From: Chloroflexota bacterium
GTDB lineage: Bacteria; Chloroflexota; UBA5177; JANWHV01
DNA length: 6,433 nucleotides
Direction: 5' to 3'
NCBI GenBank assembly: GCA_025450255.1
Contig: JANWHV010000276.1
Span: forward strand, 1-6,433
Shown here: positions 1 to 5,658 of the stretch, one piece after another
Layout of the letters: each line of letters starts with the position of its first letter
Numbering within the stretch: position 1 is the stretch's first letter
Translations under genes and position numbers: made by a program
Notes under the pieces: generated by a model
The model's database searches: none
The model's input: the letters and a program-made list of their open reading frames with translations, nothing else
Told to the model about the DNA's origin: nothing

Positions 1-1097
1 CCGATCGTTCCCAGCCGCGCGCGGGCAGCTTCAGGGTCCATACTCGCCAGCATCAAGATGACGACGAGCGGCACGATGGGAAAGGCGACTCGGGCCGCGA
101 AGTAGACCTGTGCATCCAGGCACAGCGCGCACCCTGCCCCGACTGCGGCCAGACTGCTTCCATACCGCATGGCGAGAGCCACGAGGTAGAGCGTGAGCAT
201 CACCGTGAAGACCGCCTGGATATTGTGGATGCCGTCACGGCTGAAGTGAATATGCAGATGAAAGACTGATAACAGGGCAGCCGCGATCAAGCCGGTTCGC
301 CAGTTGAACAGCTCTTTCCCAAGTAAAGCCGTAAGCAGTATCGAGGCAAGTCCCAGCGCGGTGGAGGACAGGCGGAGAGAGACAAGGTTGTCGCCAAACA
401 GACGAAGGAACAGCCCGTCCCAGGCGTAACCCAGCATGGGAAGGCCCATAAAGCCCTGGCTGAAAATAGAATGAACCTGGCCCGTGGCTACCAGCCGTCC
501 CATCAGCCCATTCGAAGCCTCGTCGGCATGCATCCCGGCCGGCACCGCGTCGAGGCCAAACACGCGTAGTGCCGCTGCCGCTGCTAGAATCGCCGCCAGC
601 GCGCATACGGGAAGTCCAGTTTGCAGGCCGTGGAAGCGAGGGATTCGCCACCGCCGGAAAGGACGGTCGTGCCACAGCGCCGCCGCCATCAACATGGCCA
701 CGGCCGCGACCCAGGCGGCCGTAGCCACCGTCGCATCGCCACCCCGCGCTTCTAGGCCAGTAGCAATAAGCGTAGCGAGCAATGACGCGGCGGTGCCGCT
801 CGCCGCAATCCAGGAGCGCGATCGAACGCCGGTGGCGCGCCGCGCCGCCCATGGCGCCATATCGCGCGGGCGGCCAAGCGCCAACCCGGCAACGGCGGCA
901 GCGGCGATGCCGAGGACGACGATAGTCCAGAGACCAATCGCCGCAAGGGTGTCTATCTGGACGACGCGGTCTGGGGACCCGATGAGCAACTCGATCCAGA
1001 AGCCGAGTCCAAGCAGCACCAGAACAATGAGGAGCAAAAACGCACGGCCCGATTGCGCGGCATCATTGGTGAGTGGCGCGTCCTCACTGCGGTCCAC
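1..1097 (-). CDS. GT39/ArnT-like polytopic membrane glycosyltransferase, C-terminus cut by window edge
   Basis: About 365 codons are visible in one open minus-strand frame, ending off the left edge. I place the start at a GTG (1095-1097), with AAGG four bases upstream; a TAA at 1104-1106 closes the frame just above and no ATG precedes the first membrane helix. The protein is strongly hydrophobic: helices at about residues 19-40, 50-74, 95-115, 122-142 and 158-180, then a loop with MHADEASNG (Asp192-Glu193), then further helices. Around residues 284-288 is HIHFSRD followed by a long helix. The acidic pair in the first large external loop and the HFSR-type motif match the PMT/ArnT/RgtABCD-like (GT-C) fold, which transfers sugars from polyprenyl-phosphate carriers on the outer face of the membrane. 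Four extra helices precede the usual first helix. The acceptor cannot be inferred. The conserved 3' portion lies outside the window. Confidence 0.82.
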   Translation of the reverse strand, partial: MDRSEDAPLTNDAAQSGRAFLLLIVLVLLGLGFWIELLIGSPDRVVQIDTLAAIGLWTIVVLGIAAAAVAGLALGRPRDMAPWAARRATGVRSRSWIAASGTAASLLATLIATGLEARGGDATVATAAWVAAVAMLMAAALWHDRPFRRWRIPRFHGLQTGLPVCALAAILAAAAALRVFGLDAVPAGMHADEASNGLMGRLVATGQVHSIFSQGFMGLPMLGYAWDGLFLRLFGDNLVSLRLSSTALGLASILLTALLGKELFNWRTGLIAAALLSVFHLHIHFSRDGIHNIQAVFTVMLTLYLVALAMRYGSSLAAVGAGCALCLDAQVYFAARVAFPIVPLVVILMLASMDPEAARARLGTI

Positions 1098-1198
1098 TCG
1101 ACCTTACCCCACTAGCCGCCCGTGGAGAGCGGTACATATGCCTGAAGTGGTCGCCGAGCGGTAGCGAAGATCGATCGTGGATCCGGCGCCTGTCGCGG

Positions 1199-1531
1199 CT
1201 AGGCGCTCGCTGCCTCCGTCGACGACGCCATTATAGCACCCAACAGGCCGGGGAACCTGGCATCGAGGTCGGCACGGCGCAGCATGGAATAGCGGTAGAC
1301 GCCGGAGACGCGCGCGCTGGTGATCCCCGCCTCGCGCAGCACGCGCAAATGATGCGAGCCGGTGGACTTCGTGACCTCGATAGGGATGCGCTTTTGCAGC
1401 TCGACACAGCTCATCTCGCCGTGCCGCGCCAGCTTTCGCACGATCTCTAGCCGGTAGGGATCGGCGAGCGCGGCGAGCACGGTCGCGAGATCGATATCTC
1501 CGCGATCGGGCTGCTCCAACTCTCCACTCAT
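1199..1531 (-). CDS. ArsR-family winged-helix transcriptional regulator
   Basis: This is a 110-residue protein, the usual size for the ArsR/SmtB family. The frame continues 40 codons above the chosen ATG, but that stretch runs through the divergent promoter region and has no family resemblance, whereas homology-like sequence begins soon after the ATG. Visible features are ALADPYRLEIVRKL (residues 21-34, helix 2), the CVELQ segment (42-46), and the recognition helix with STGSHHLRVLREAGI (56-70), then a beta-wing (ARVSGVYRYSML). The metal-binding ELCVC motif of arsenic or cadmium sensors is absent: the equivalent stretch reads EMSCVEL with one Cys. It is therefore unlikely to sense metal through that site and may respond to another ligand. 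It is divergent from the MFS exporter, so it probably represses that gene and itself. The stop is TAG at 1199-1201, about 100 bp before the glycosyltransferase start. Confidence 0.9.
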   Translation of the reverse strand: MSGELEQPDRGDIDLATVLAALADPYRLEIVRKLARHGEMSCVELQKRIPIEVTKSTGSHHLRVLREAGITSARVSGVYRYSMLRRADLDARFPGLLGAIMASSTEAASA

Positions 1532-1537
1532 GCGTAA

Positions 1538-1546
1538 AGTATAGCA
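1538..1546 (-). promoter_or_regulatory. Predicted extended -10 promoter of the ArsR gene (leaderless)
   Basis: Read on the minus strand this is TGCTATACT, an extended -10 element (TGn plus a TATAAT-like hexamer with 5 of 6 matches). No good -35 lies 16-18 bases upstream, which an extended -10 can tolerate. Only six bases separate the hexamer from the ATG at 1531, so transcription would begin at or next to the A of the start codon. No Shine-Dalgarno sequence precedes the ATG, consistent with a leaderless mRNA. This is inferred from sequence only. Confidence 0.55.
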
Positions 1547-1561
1547 CCATCGGTTGCAAAC

Positions 1562-1600
1562 AGTTCGATGAGTGTCGTACCGTACAATGGTTATCGAACT
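1562..1600. promoter_or_regulatory. Candidate operator: nested inverted repeat between arsR and the MFS gene
   Basis: AGTTCGAT (1562-1569) and ATCGAACT (1593-1600) are perfect 8-bp inverted arms with a 23-bp gap. A second palindrome, GTACcGTAC (1577-1585), has exactly the same axis (base 1581). The site covers the probable MFS promoter and lies just upstream of the ArsR promoter, so a dimeric repressor bound here could control both genes. ArsR proteins typically bind imperfect inverted repeats in the promoter they control. Assignment to this regulator is inference from position. Confidence 0.5.
1583..1588 (+). promoter_or_regulatory. Possible -10 element of the MFS transporter gene
   Basis: TACAAT matches TATAAT at 5 of 6 positions and would place the transcript start near 1595, a short distance above the MFS start codon. 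No convincing -35 is visible at 16-18 bp. TATAGG at 1600-1605 is a weaker alternative. The hexamer overlaps the central palindrome of the candidate operator, so repressor binding would block it. Confidence 0.3.
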
Positions 1601-1608
1601 ATAGGGGG

Positions 1609-3150
1609 ATGGGAGTAGGTTTCGTGAACGTTCAACGACGCGCCAAGGCACGTGCCGTCGATCGGGGAGGCGCCCTCACGCTCACTGACCGGCAGCGATG
1701 GAGGCTGCTGCCGGTCGTGCTCACCGGCACCTTCATGGCGCTCTTCGATTTCTTTGTCGTCAATGTTGCGGCGCCCACCATGCAGCTCGACCTGCACGCC
1801 TCCACCGCGGCAGTGCAACTGGTGGTCGGCGGCTACGCCTTTACCTATGCCGCCTTGTTAATCACTGGCGGCCGGCTGGGCGACCGCTACGGCTACCGCC
1901 GGCTGTTCATATTGGGGATGATCGCGTTCGTGGCGGCTTCCGCCGCCTGTGGTCTTTCCCAGTCCGCGGACGAGCTCATCGTCGCGCGCCTGTGTCAGGG
2001 TCTTGCCGCCGCCGCCATGGTGCCGCAGGTCCTGGCCCTGATCACCGCGCTGTTCCCACGCACGGAGCGCGCCCGCGCGCTGGCCTGGTTTGGCGCCACC
2101 ATTGGGCTCGGCTCGATTGCCGGCCAGGTTCTGGGCGGCGTGCTGTTGCAGGCGAATATCTTCGGTCTTGGCTGGCGCGCCATCTTTCTGGTGAACGTCC
2201 CCATTGGCCTGTTGGCGGTGTGGCTCGCGACCTGGCTGGTCCCGACCACGCGGTCGTCCGCCGAGCCGCGGCTTGACCCGATCGGCGTGGTCGCCATCTC
2301 CGGATCGCTGGCGCTGGCGCTCATTCCCCTTACCATCGGGCGAGAGGAAGGTTGGCCGGCATGGGCGCTGGCCATGCTGATCCTGTCGCTACCGGCGATC
2401 GCCGCCGCCGTTGCCTACGAGGGACATCTGGCGAGGCGAGGCGGCCAGCCGCTGCTTCACCTCGAATTGTTCCGCCAACGCACATTTAGCGCCGGTCTCG
2501 CCATCAGCATGGCGCTCTACGCCTATTTCGGCAGCTTTATGCTGAGCCTGGCGCTGTTCCTGCAAACCGGCCTGCGGTTCTCCGCCCTTGACGCCGGTCT
2601 CACCTTCGCGCCGGTCGGCGTGGCCTTCGCCGCCATGTCGTTGCTGGTACGGCCGCTGATTGCCAGATATGGCGCGCGTATCATTACCGGCGGATTGGCG
2701 CTCAACGCCATGGGCCTGCTGGGGATTCTGGCCGTCGTGCATGTGTCGGGCGGCGCGGTGGATTCCATGCGCCTCGTCCCCTGGTTCCTCCTCTGCGGGG
2801 CAGGCAACGGCTGCGTGATGCCGTCTCTGGTCGGCGTCGTGCTCGCCGGCGTGCCGGCCCAGAAGGCAGGAGGCGCCTCGGGCACGCTGGCCACGAGCCA
2901 GCAGTTTGCCAGCGCCATTGGTGTTGCCGGCCTCGGCGAAATCTTCTTCGGGGTACTCGGCGCGCACCCAACCATCGGGCGATTCGCCAGCGCCATCCAG
3001 GAGGTACTGCTGATCGACGTCGTCCTCGTCGCCGCCGGCCTTGCTCTGACCCAGTTACTGCCCCATCGAATGCCGGCGACAGCCCGGCAGGGAACCGCCA
3101 ACCCGGTGGCCGAAGCCATTGAGCCGGTGCCGGAAGCCGGCGCGGCCTGA
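1609..3150 (+). CDS. MFS multidrug-type exporter, DHA2 (EmrB/QacA-like, 14-TM)
   Basis: A 513-residue inner-membrane protein, the usual length of the 14-helix DHA2 drug:H+ antiporters. The first helix carries FDFFVVNVAAPTM (46-58), matching the family's lDxTvVNVAlP motif with the membrane Asp47. Motif A is GGRLGDRYGYRR (87-98). Motif B is ARLCQGLAAAAMVPQ (126-140) with Arg127. The antiporter motif C region is GATIGLGSIAGQVLGGV (162-178), with Ser in place of the usual Pro. The C-terminal tail is polar and probably cytoplasmic. The ATG at 1609 gives the longest form, but AGGGGG touches it directly; GTG at 1624 in the same frame has GGGAG (1611-1615) eight bases upstream and may be the true start, giving 508 residues. 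It is divergent from an ArsR-type regulator, the standard arrangement for repressor-controlled efflux. The substrate is unknown. Confidence 0.92.
   Translation: MGVGFVNVQRRAKARAVDRGGALTLTDRQRWRLLPVVLTGTFMALFDFFVVNVAAPTMQLDLHASTAAVQLVVGGYAFTYAALLITGGRLGDRYGYRRLFILGMIAFVAASAACGLSQSADELIVARLCQGLAAAAMVPQVLALITALFPRTERARALAWFGATIGLGSIAGQVLGGVLLQANIFGLGWRAIFLVNVPIGLLAVWLATWLVPTTRSSAEPRLDPIGVVAISGSLALALIPLTIGREEGWPAWALAMLILSLPAIAAAVAYEGHLARRGGQPLLHLELFRQRTFSAGLAISMALYAYFGSFMLSLALFLQTGLRFSALDAGLTFAPVGVAFAAMSLLVRPLIARYGARIITGGLALNAMGLLGILAVVHVSGGAVDSMRLVPWFLLCGAGNGCVMPSLVGVVLAGVPAQKAGGASGTLATSQQFASAIGVAGLGEIFFGVLGAHPTIGRFASAIQEVLLIDVVLVAAGLALTQLLPHRMPATARQGTANPVAEAIEPVPEAGAA
1611..1615 (+). promoter_or_regulatory. 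Shine-Dalgarno candidate favouring the GTG start of the MFS gene
   Basis: GGGAG lies eight bases before GTG 1624, a normal spacing. For the ATG at 1609 the purine run AGGGGG ends immediately at the start codon, too close for good initiation. The residues between the two starts show no family conservation, so the shorter protein is plausible. Confidence 0.4.
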
Positions 3151-3673
3151 GCAACCAGCGCGGCCGCTCTTCAGCCGTCCCGCCGAGCACTATCTGGAGG
3201 CGCGGCCAGATCTGGCGGCGGGACTGGCCGCCTTGATGCGCCCAGGCGAGGGTGGGCGCGTGGCCTTGAAGCGGGCGCTGCTGCGCCGGCTGGCCGGCAG
3301 CACGCTCGATGACGCACGCGTCTACCTGCTGTGGGATACTGTAGAGGAATACCTGCCGCTCTCGGCGGTCGAGGAAGCCGCCCTGCGCGAGCAAATGCGC
3401 GCCGAAGGAGACCAAACCGTGGAAGCAACCGAGCTGACCTGGACCGAACGCATACGCCAACGTGGATTCGAGCAAGGTATCGAGCAGGGGGTTGAGCGAG
3501 GGGCGATTGCCGCCAAGCGCGCGGATGTAGCTACGCTGGTCCGCGCGCGCTTTGGCGAACTGCCGCGCGAGGTCGAGGCGCGCATCGAGACCGCCAATCG
3601 CGACACGCTTGACGACTTGCTGGTGCGCGTCGTGCGCGTCGGCTCGATCGAGGAGTTCATCGCCGAGTTATAA
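3119..3673 (+). pseudogene. C-terminal half of an Rpn-family (PD-(D/E)xK nuclease/transposase-like, DUF4351-type) protein, nuclease domain missing
   Basis: The open frame gives at most 184 residues, starting with TTG inside the MFS gene (32-bp overlap). An in-frame TGA at 3047-3049 closes it upstream and no ATG or GTG lies between. The first in-frame ATG is residue 40 (3236). Family-like sequence begins near residue 20: LAALMRPGEGGRVALKRALL (36-55), DDARVYLLWDTVEEYLPLS (64-82), TELTWTERIRQRGFEQG (104-120), the glycine-spaced helical repeat GFEQGIEQGVERG (116-128), and the closing RARFGELPREVEARI (142-156). These correspond to the middle and C-terminal parts of Rpn-type proteins, usually around 300 residues, whose N-terminal half holds the PD-(D/E)xK nuclease. 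That half is absent, and the sequence before the junction is MFS coding DNA. It is most simply a 5'-deleted remnant; a retained stand-alone C-terminal protein is the alternative. The reading frame is undamaged to its TAA at 3671-3673. Confidence 0.65.
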
Positions 3674-3711
3674 ACCATAATCGGGCGCTTCCGAAACTCA
3701 TCGCCGGCACG

Positions 3712-4551
3712 TTACGACCCGTGCGCGCTGCCGAGGTATGCCCGCGCCGCCCGAATACAGTCCAATAGCTCGGCGTGCGTCGCGGTGTCGCGCCCACTGA
3801 CGATCGGGCTACCGTCGGGCCGCCAGGGACTGCCGTCGTGAGCAGTGACGACGTGGCCCGCTTCCTCGCACAGAAACGCGCCGGCCCCAAGGTCCCACGG
3901 GCACGCGGCGTCGAAGATGTTGCCGGCCAGCACGCCGCGTACCTGCATCGGCAGGGTGGCGCTCGTGCCCAACTCTCGCACGCTATAAAGGTTGCGCCGC
4001 GTCACCTCCCCTACCACGGCGGCCGAATAGTCCATACGGCCCTCTCCGCGCGCGAGGCCGCAGTCATAGTTCACCATGGTCGTGCCAGTGATGAGGCCAC
4101 GTAGCGGTATACCGGGCACTTCCACCCGCGTGCTTGAGCCGCCCACGCTGAGCATGAACGTGCCCTGCCCGTGGACGGCGTACACGATGTCGTCGCGCAG
4201 TCCCTCCGCCACCACGGCGAGCACCGGCTCGCCGTCGCGCAACAGCAGGATGTTGGTACAGAAAAGCGGCAGGCCAAAGGCGAAGCTCTCGGTGCCGCAC
4301 ACCGGATCGAGCACCCAGATGGCGCCTTCGTCCAGGCGCCAGGGAGGCTTCGCGCTCTCCTCCCCCAGAATCCGGTGGCCTGGGAATGCCGACTCGATGC
4401 GCTGGGTAATCAATCGCTCCACCGCCTCGTCGGTAGCGGTAACGAAGTCGACCGCGGATTTCGCCTTGATCCCGGTTGGACGCACGAATTCGCGGCGCGT
4501 ACGTGCCGCGGCGGCGATCGCCGCCTCTATCGCTACATCGAGCTCGCGCAT
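3712..4551 (-). CDS. Inositol monophosphatase-family protein with an altered catalytic motif
   Basis: At 279 residues this is the usual length for Mg2+-dependent sugar or cyclitol phosphatases (IMPase/HisN/SuhB family). Visible motifs are DFVTATD (35-41), ILGEES (61-66, metal ligand Glu65), WVLDPVCGTESF (79-90), GTSATLPMQVRGVLAGNIFD (195-214), and PWDLGAG (218-224) with Asp220. In the family the third motif reads DPIDGT, whose two Asp residues bind the catalytic metals; here the second is Cys85 (codon TGC). The first Asp (82), Glu65 and Asp220 are kept. The GTxSF ending resembles HisN-like members more than the GTTNF of animal IMPases. The ATG at 4549-4551 overlaps the TGA of the upstream isomerase by one base (TGATG), so translation is probably coupled. 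The substrate is unknown; an inactive or one-metal enzyme is possible. Confidence 0.88.
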   Translation of the reverse strand: MRELDVAIEAAIAAAARTRREFVRPTGIKAKSAVDFVTATDEAVERLITQRIESAFPGHRILGEESAKPPWRLDEGAIWVLDPVCGTESFAFGLPLFCTNILLLRDGEPVLAVVAEGLRDDIVYAVHGQGTFMLSVGGSSTRVEVPGIPLRGLITGTTMVNYDCGLARGEGRMDYSAAVVGEVTRRNLYSVRELGTSATLPMQVRGVLAGNIFDAACPWDLGAGAFLCEEAGHVVTAHDGSPWRPDGSPIVSGRDTATHAELLDCIRAARAYLGSAHGS

Positions 4552-5492
4552 CAGCCGAATATGACGGGCTTGAGAAACTCAGCGGCCTTCCTGGTCCCCT
4601 CTTCGAGGCCCATCAATGGATCTTCCTGTTCGATACTGAGCACGCCGTCATACCCCGTCATGCGCAACACGCTGACGAAATCGCGCCACCACGATTCGCC
4701 ATGACCGTAGCCTACGGCGCGGAAGACCCAGGGCATCTTTCCCGGCACCTGCGGCATGGTGGTATCAAGACAGCCATTGATCGCGGTATTCAGCGGATCG
4801 ATGCGCGTGTCCTTGGCGTGCACGAAGCCGATTGCGGAGCCCAGGGCGCGCGCTACCTCCAGCGGGTCCATGCCCTGCCACCAGAGGTGGCTGGGATCCA
4901 GATTGGCGGCGATGCTCTCGCCGGCGGCGGCGCGGAGGCGGAGCAGCGAGGCAGTATTGTAGACGCTCATGCCCGGATGCATCTCGAAGCACAGCAGCAC
5001 GCCCCGCTCCTTCGCGAAGGCGCCCATCTCGCTCCAGAACGGCCCAATCACCTCGTCCCATTGCCACCGCAGCAACTCCTCAAAGTGAGGCGGCCAGGTG
5101 AACGTGACCCAGTTCGGGTGGCCGCCGCCAGGCGAACCGGGGCAGCCGCTCATGGTGACGACGCGATCGACGCCCAGCGCGCTGGCCAGGCGAATGGTAT
5201 CGCGGACCACGCCGGCATCGCGCGCGGCAACGTCCGCCTGGGGATGAATGGGGTTGCCACTGCAGTTGAGCGCGCTGAGCGCCAAACCGCGGCGCTCCAG
5301 GCTGGCGCGCAACGCGGCGCGCGCGCCCGCGTCGGCCAGCATCTCACCAAGCTTCAGATGAGGCGCCGGCGAAAAGTTGCCGGTACCGATTTCCACGGCC
5401 TCGATGCCCCACGACACATAGCGGTCGAGCGAGTCATCGAGTGATAGGTTCAGGGTACTGTCGGTAAACACGCCAATTTTCATGCGCGTCAC
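4551..5492 (-). CDS. Sugar phosphate isomerase/epimerase (xylose isomerase-like TIM barrel)
   Basis: A 313-residue soluble protein of the AP-endonuclease-2/xylose-isomerase-like TIM-barrel superfamily, which interconverts ketoses, inososes or related sugars using one divalent metal. Strand-end motifs in order are MKIGVFTDS (4-12), GIEAVEIGTGNF (29-40), CFEMHPG (168-174, Glu170), ANLDPSHLWWQGMDP (196-210, Asp199 and His202), FVHAKDT (223-229, His225) and LSIEQEDPL (285-293, Glu288). These supply a plausible Glu/Asp-His/His/Glu metal site. The GTG at 5490-5492 is chosen because AGAAGG lies five bases upstream; ATG 5481-5483 three codons later is a possible alternative and lies where family similarity begins. 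It is probably co-transcribed with the phosphatase, and possibly with the oxidoreductase upstream. The exact sugar is not identifiable from sequence. Confidence 0.9.
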   Translation of the reverse strand: MTRMKIGVFTDSTLNLSLDDSLDRYVSWGIEAVEIGTGNFSPAPHLKLGEMLADAGARAALRASLERRGLALSALNCSGNPIHPQADVAARDAGVVRDTIRLASALGVDRVVTMSGCPGSPGGGHPNWVTFTWPPHFEELLRWQWDEVIGPFWSEMGAFAKERGVLLCFEMHPGMSVYNTASLLRLRAAAGESIAANLDPSHLWWQGMDPLEVARALGSAIGFVHAKDTRIDPLNTAINGCLDTTMPQVPGKMPWVFRAVGYGHGESWWRDFVSVLRMTGYDGVLSIEQEDPLMGLEEGTRKAAEFLKPVIFG

Positions 5493-5497
5493 GCCTA

Positions 5498-5503
5498 CCT
5501 TCT
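5498..5503 (-). promoter_or_regulatory. Shine-Dalgarno sequence deciding the isomerase start
   Basis: On the minus strand this reads AGAAGG, five bases before GTG 5492 and fourteen before the ATG at 5483. The spacing supports the GTG start and a protein beginning MTRMKIG. Confidence 0.5.
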
Positions 5504-5524
5504 ATTGCTATTGCGCATTATTTT

Positions 5525-5658
5525 TAACACGGAGTACGCGGAGACACGGAACGTTGGTGGCCAGGGCATCCTCACTTACGCTCGGCGCGACGCCAACTCC
5601 GAGCGAAACCTCGTGAAAGTATGTAGAACCTCTCTGTGTCTCCGTGATCTCCGTGTTA
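5525..5658. repeat. 134-bp palindromic repeat element with 26-bp terminal inverted repeats
   Basis: The left arm (5525-5550) and the reverse complement of the right arm (5633-5658) match at 22 of 26 positions; both begin TAACACGGAG and share CGGAGACAC. Within each arm the unit CACGGAG/CGGAGACACGGA is itself roughly repeated. The central part holds a smaller hairpin: CGCTCGG (5579-5585) with CCGAGCG (5599-5605), and a tighter GGCG-CGA-CGCC tip (5584-5594). A transcript could fold into a long stem. No coding potential is evident inside. From memory, sequences of the 'ACACGGAGACACGGAG' type recur in many copies in several environmental bacterial genomes, so this may be a non-autonomous palindromic element; copy number here cannot be judged. 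The outer edge of the right arm contains the TAA of the neighbouring oxidoreductase. Confidence 0.7.

Noticed and set aside
484..1164. 226-codon plus-strand open frame opposite the glycosyltransferase
   Set aside because: Ala/Arg/Ser-rich composition with no domain pattern; the minus-strand frame gives a coherent polytopic membrane protein with family motifs.
1098..1198. Gap between the arsR stop and the glycosyltransferase start
   Set aside because: No convincing promoter, hairpin terminator or small ORF; GATCGATC-type short palindromes here are expected by chance.
1532..1651. Forty-codon N-terminal extension of the ArsR frame
   Set aside because: It would cross the divergent promoter and operator and the 5' end of the MFS gene, and it lacks family resemblance; the ATG at 1531 gives a standard-length regulator.
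2389..3475. Overlapping minus-strand open frames opposite the MFS 3' end and the Rpn remnant
   Set aside because: Low-complexity Arg/Pro/Ala-rich translations, with no start context or family resemblance.
3674..3724. Possible terminator between the converging genes (GCACG 3707-3711 with CGTGC 3720-3724)
   Set aside because: Only a 5-bp stem, no T-tract on either strand, and it overlaps the phosphatase coding end.
4476..5444. 322-codon plus-strand open frame antisense to the isomerase, slightly longer than the isomerase
   Set aside because: Composition is rich in Arg, His, Ala and Gln without motifs, as expected for an antisense shadow in GC-rich DNA; the minus-strand frame has all the expected TIM-barrel motifs.
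5504..5530. AT-richer stretch above the isomerase as a promoter (AATAAT on the minus strand)
   Set aside because: The -10-like match has no recognisable -35 at proper spacing, and the upstream DNA is the repeat arm; too weak to annotate.
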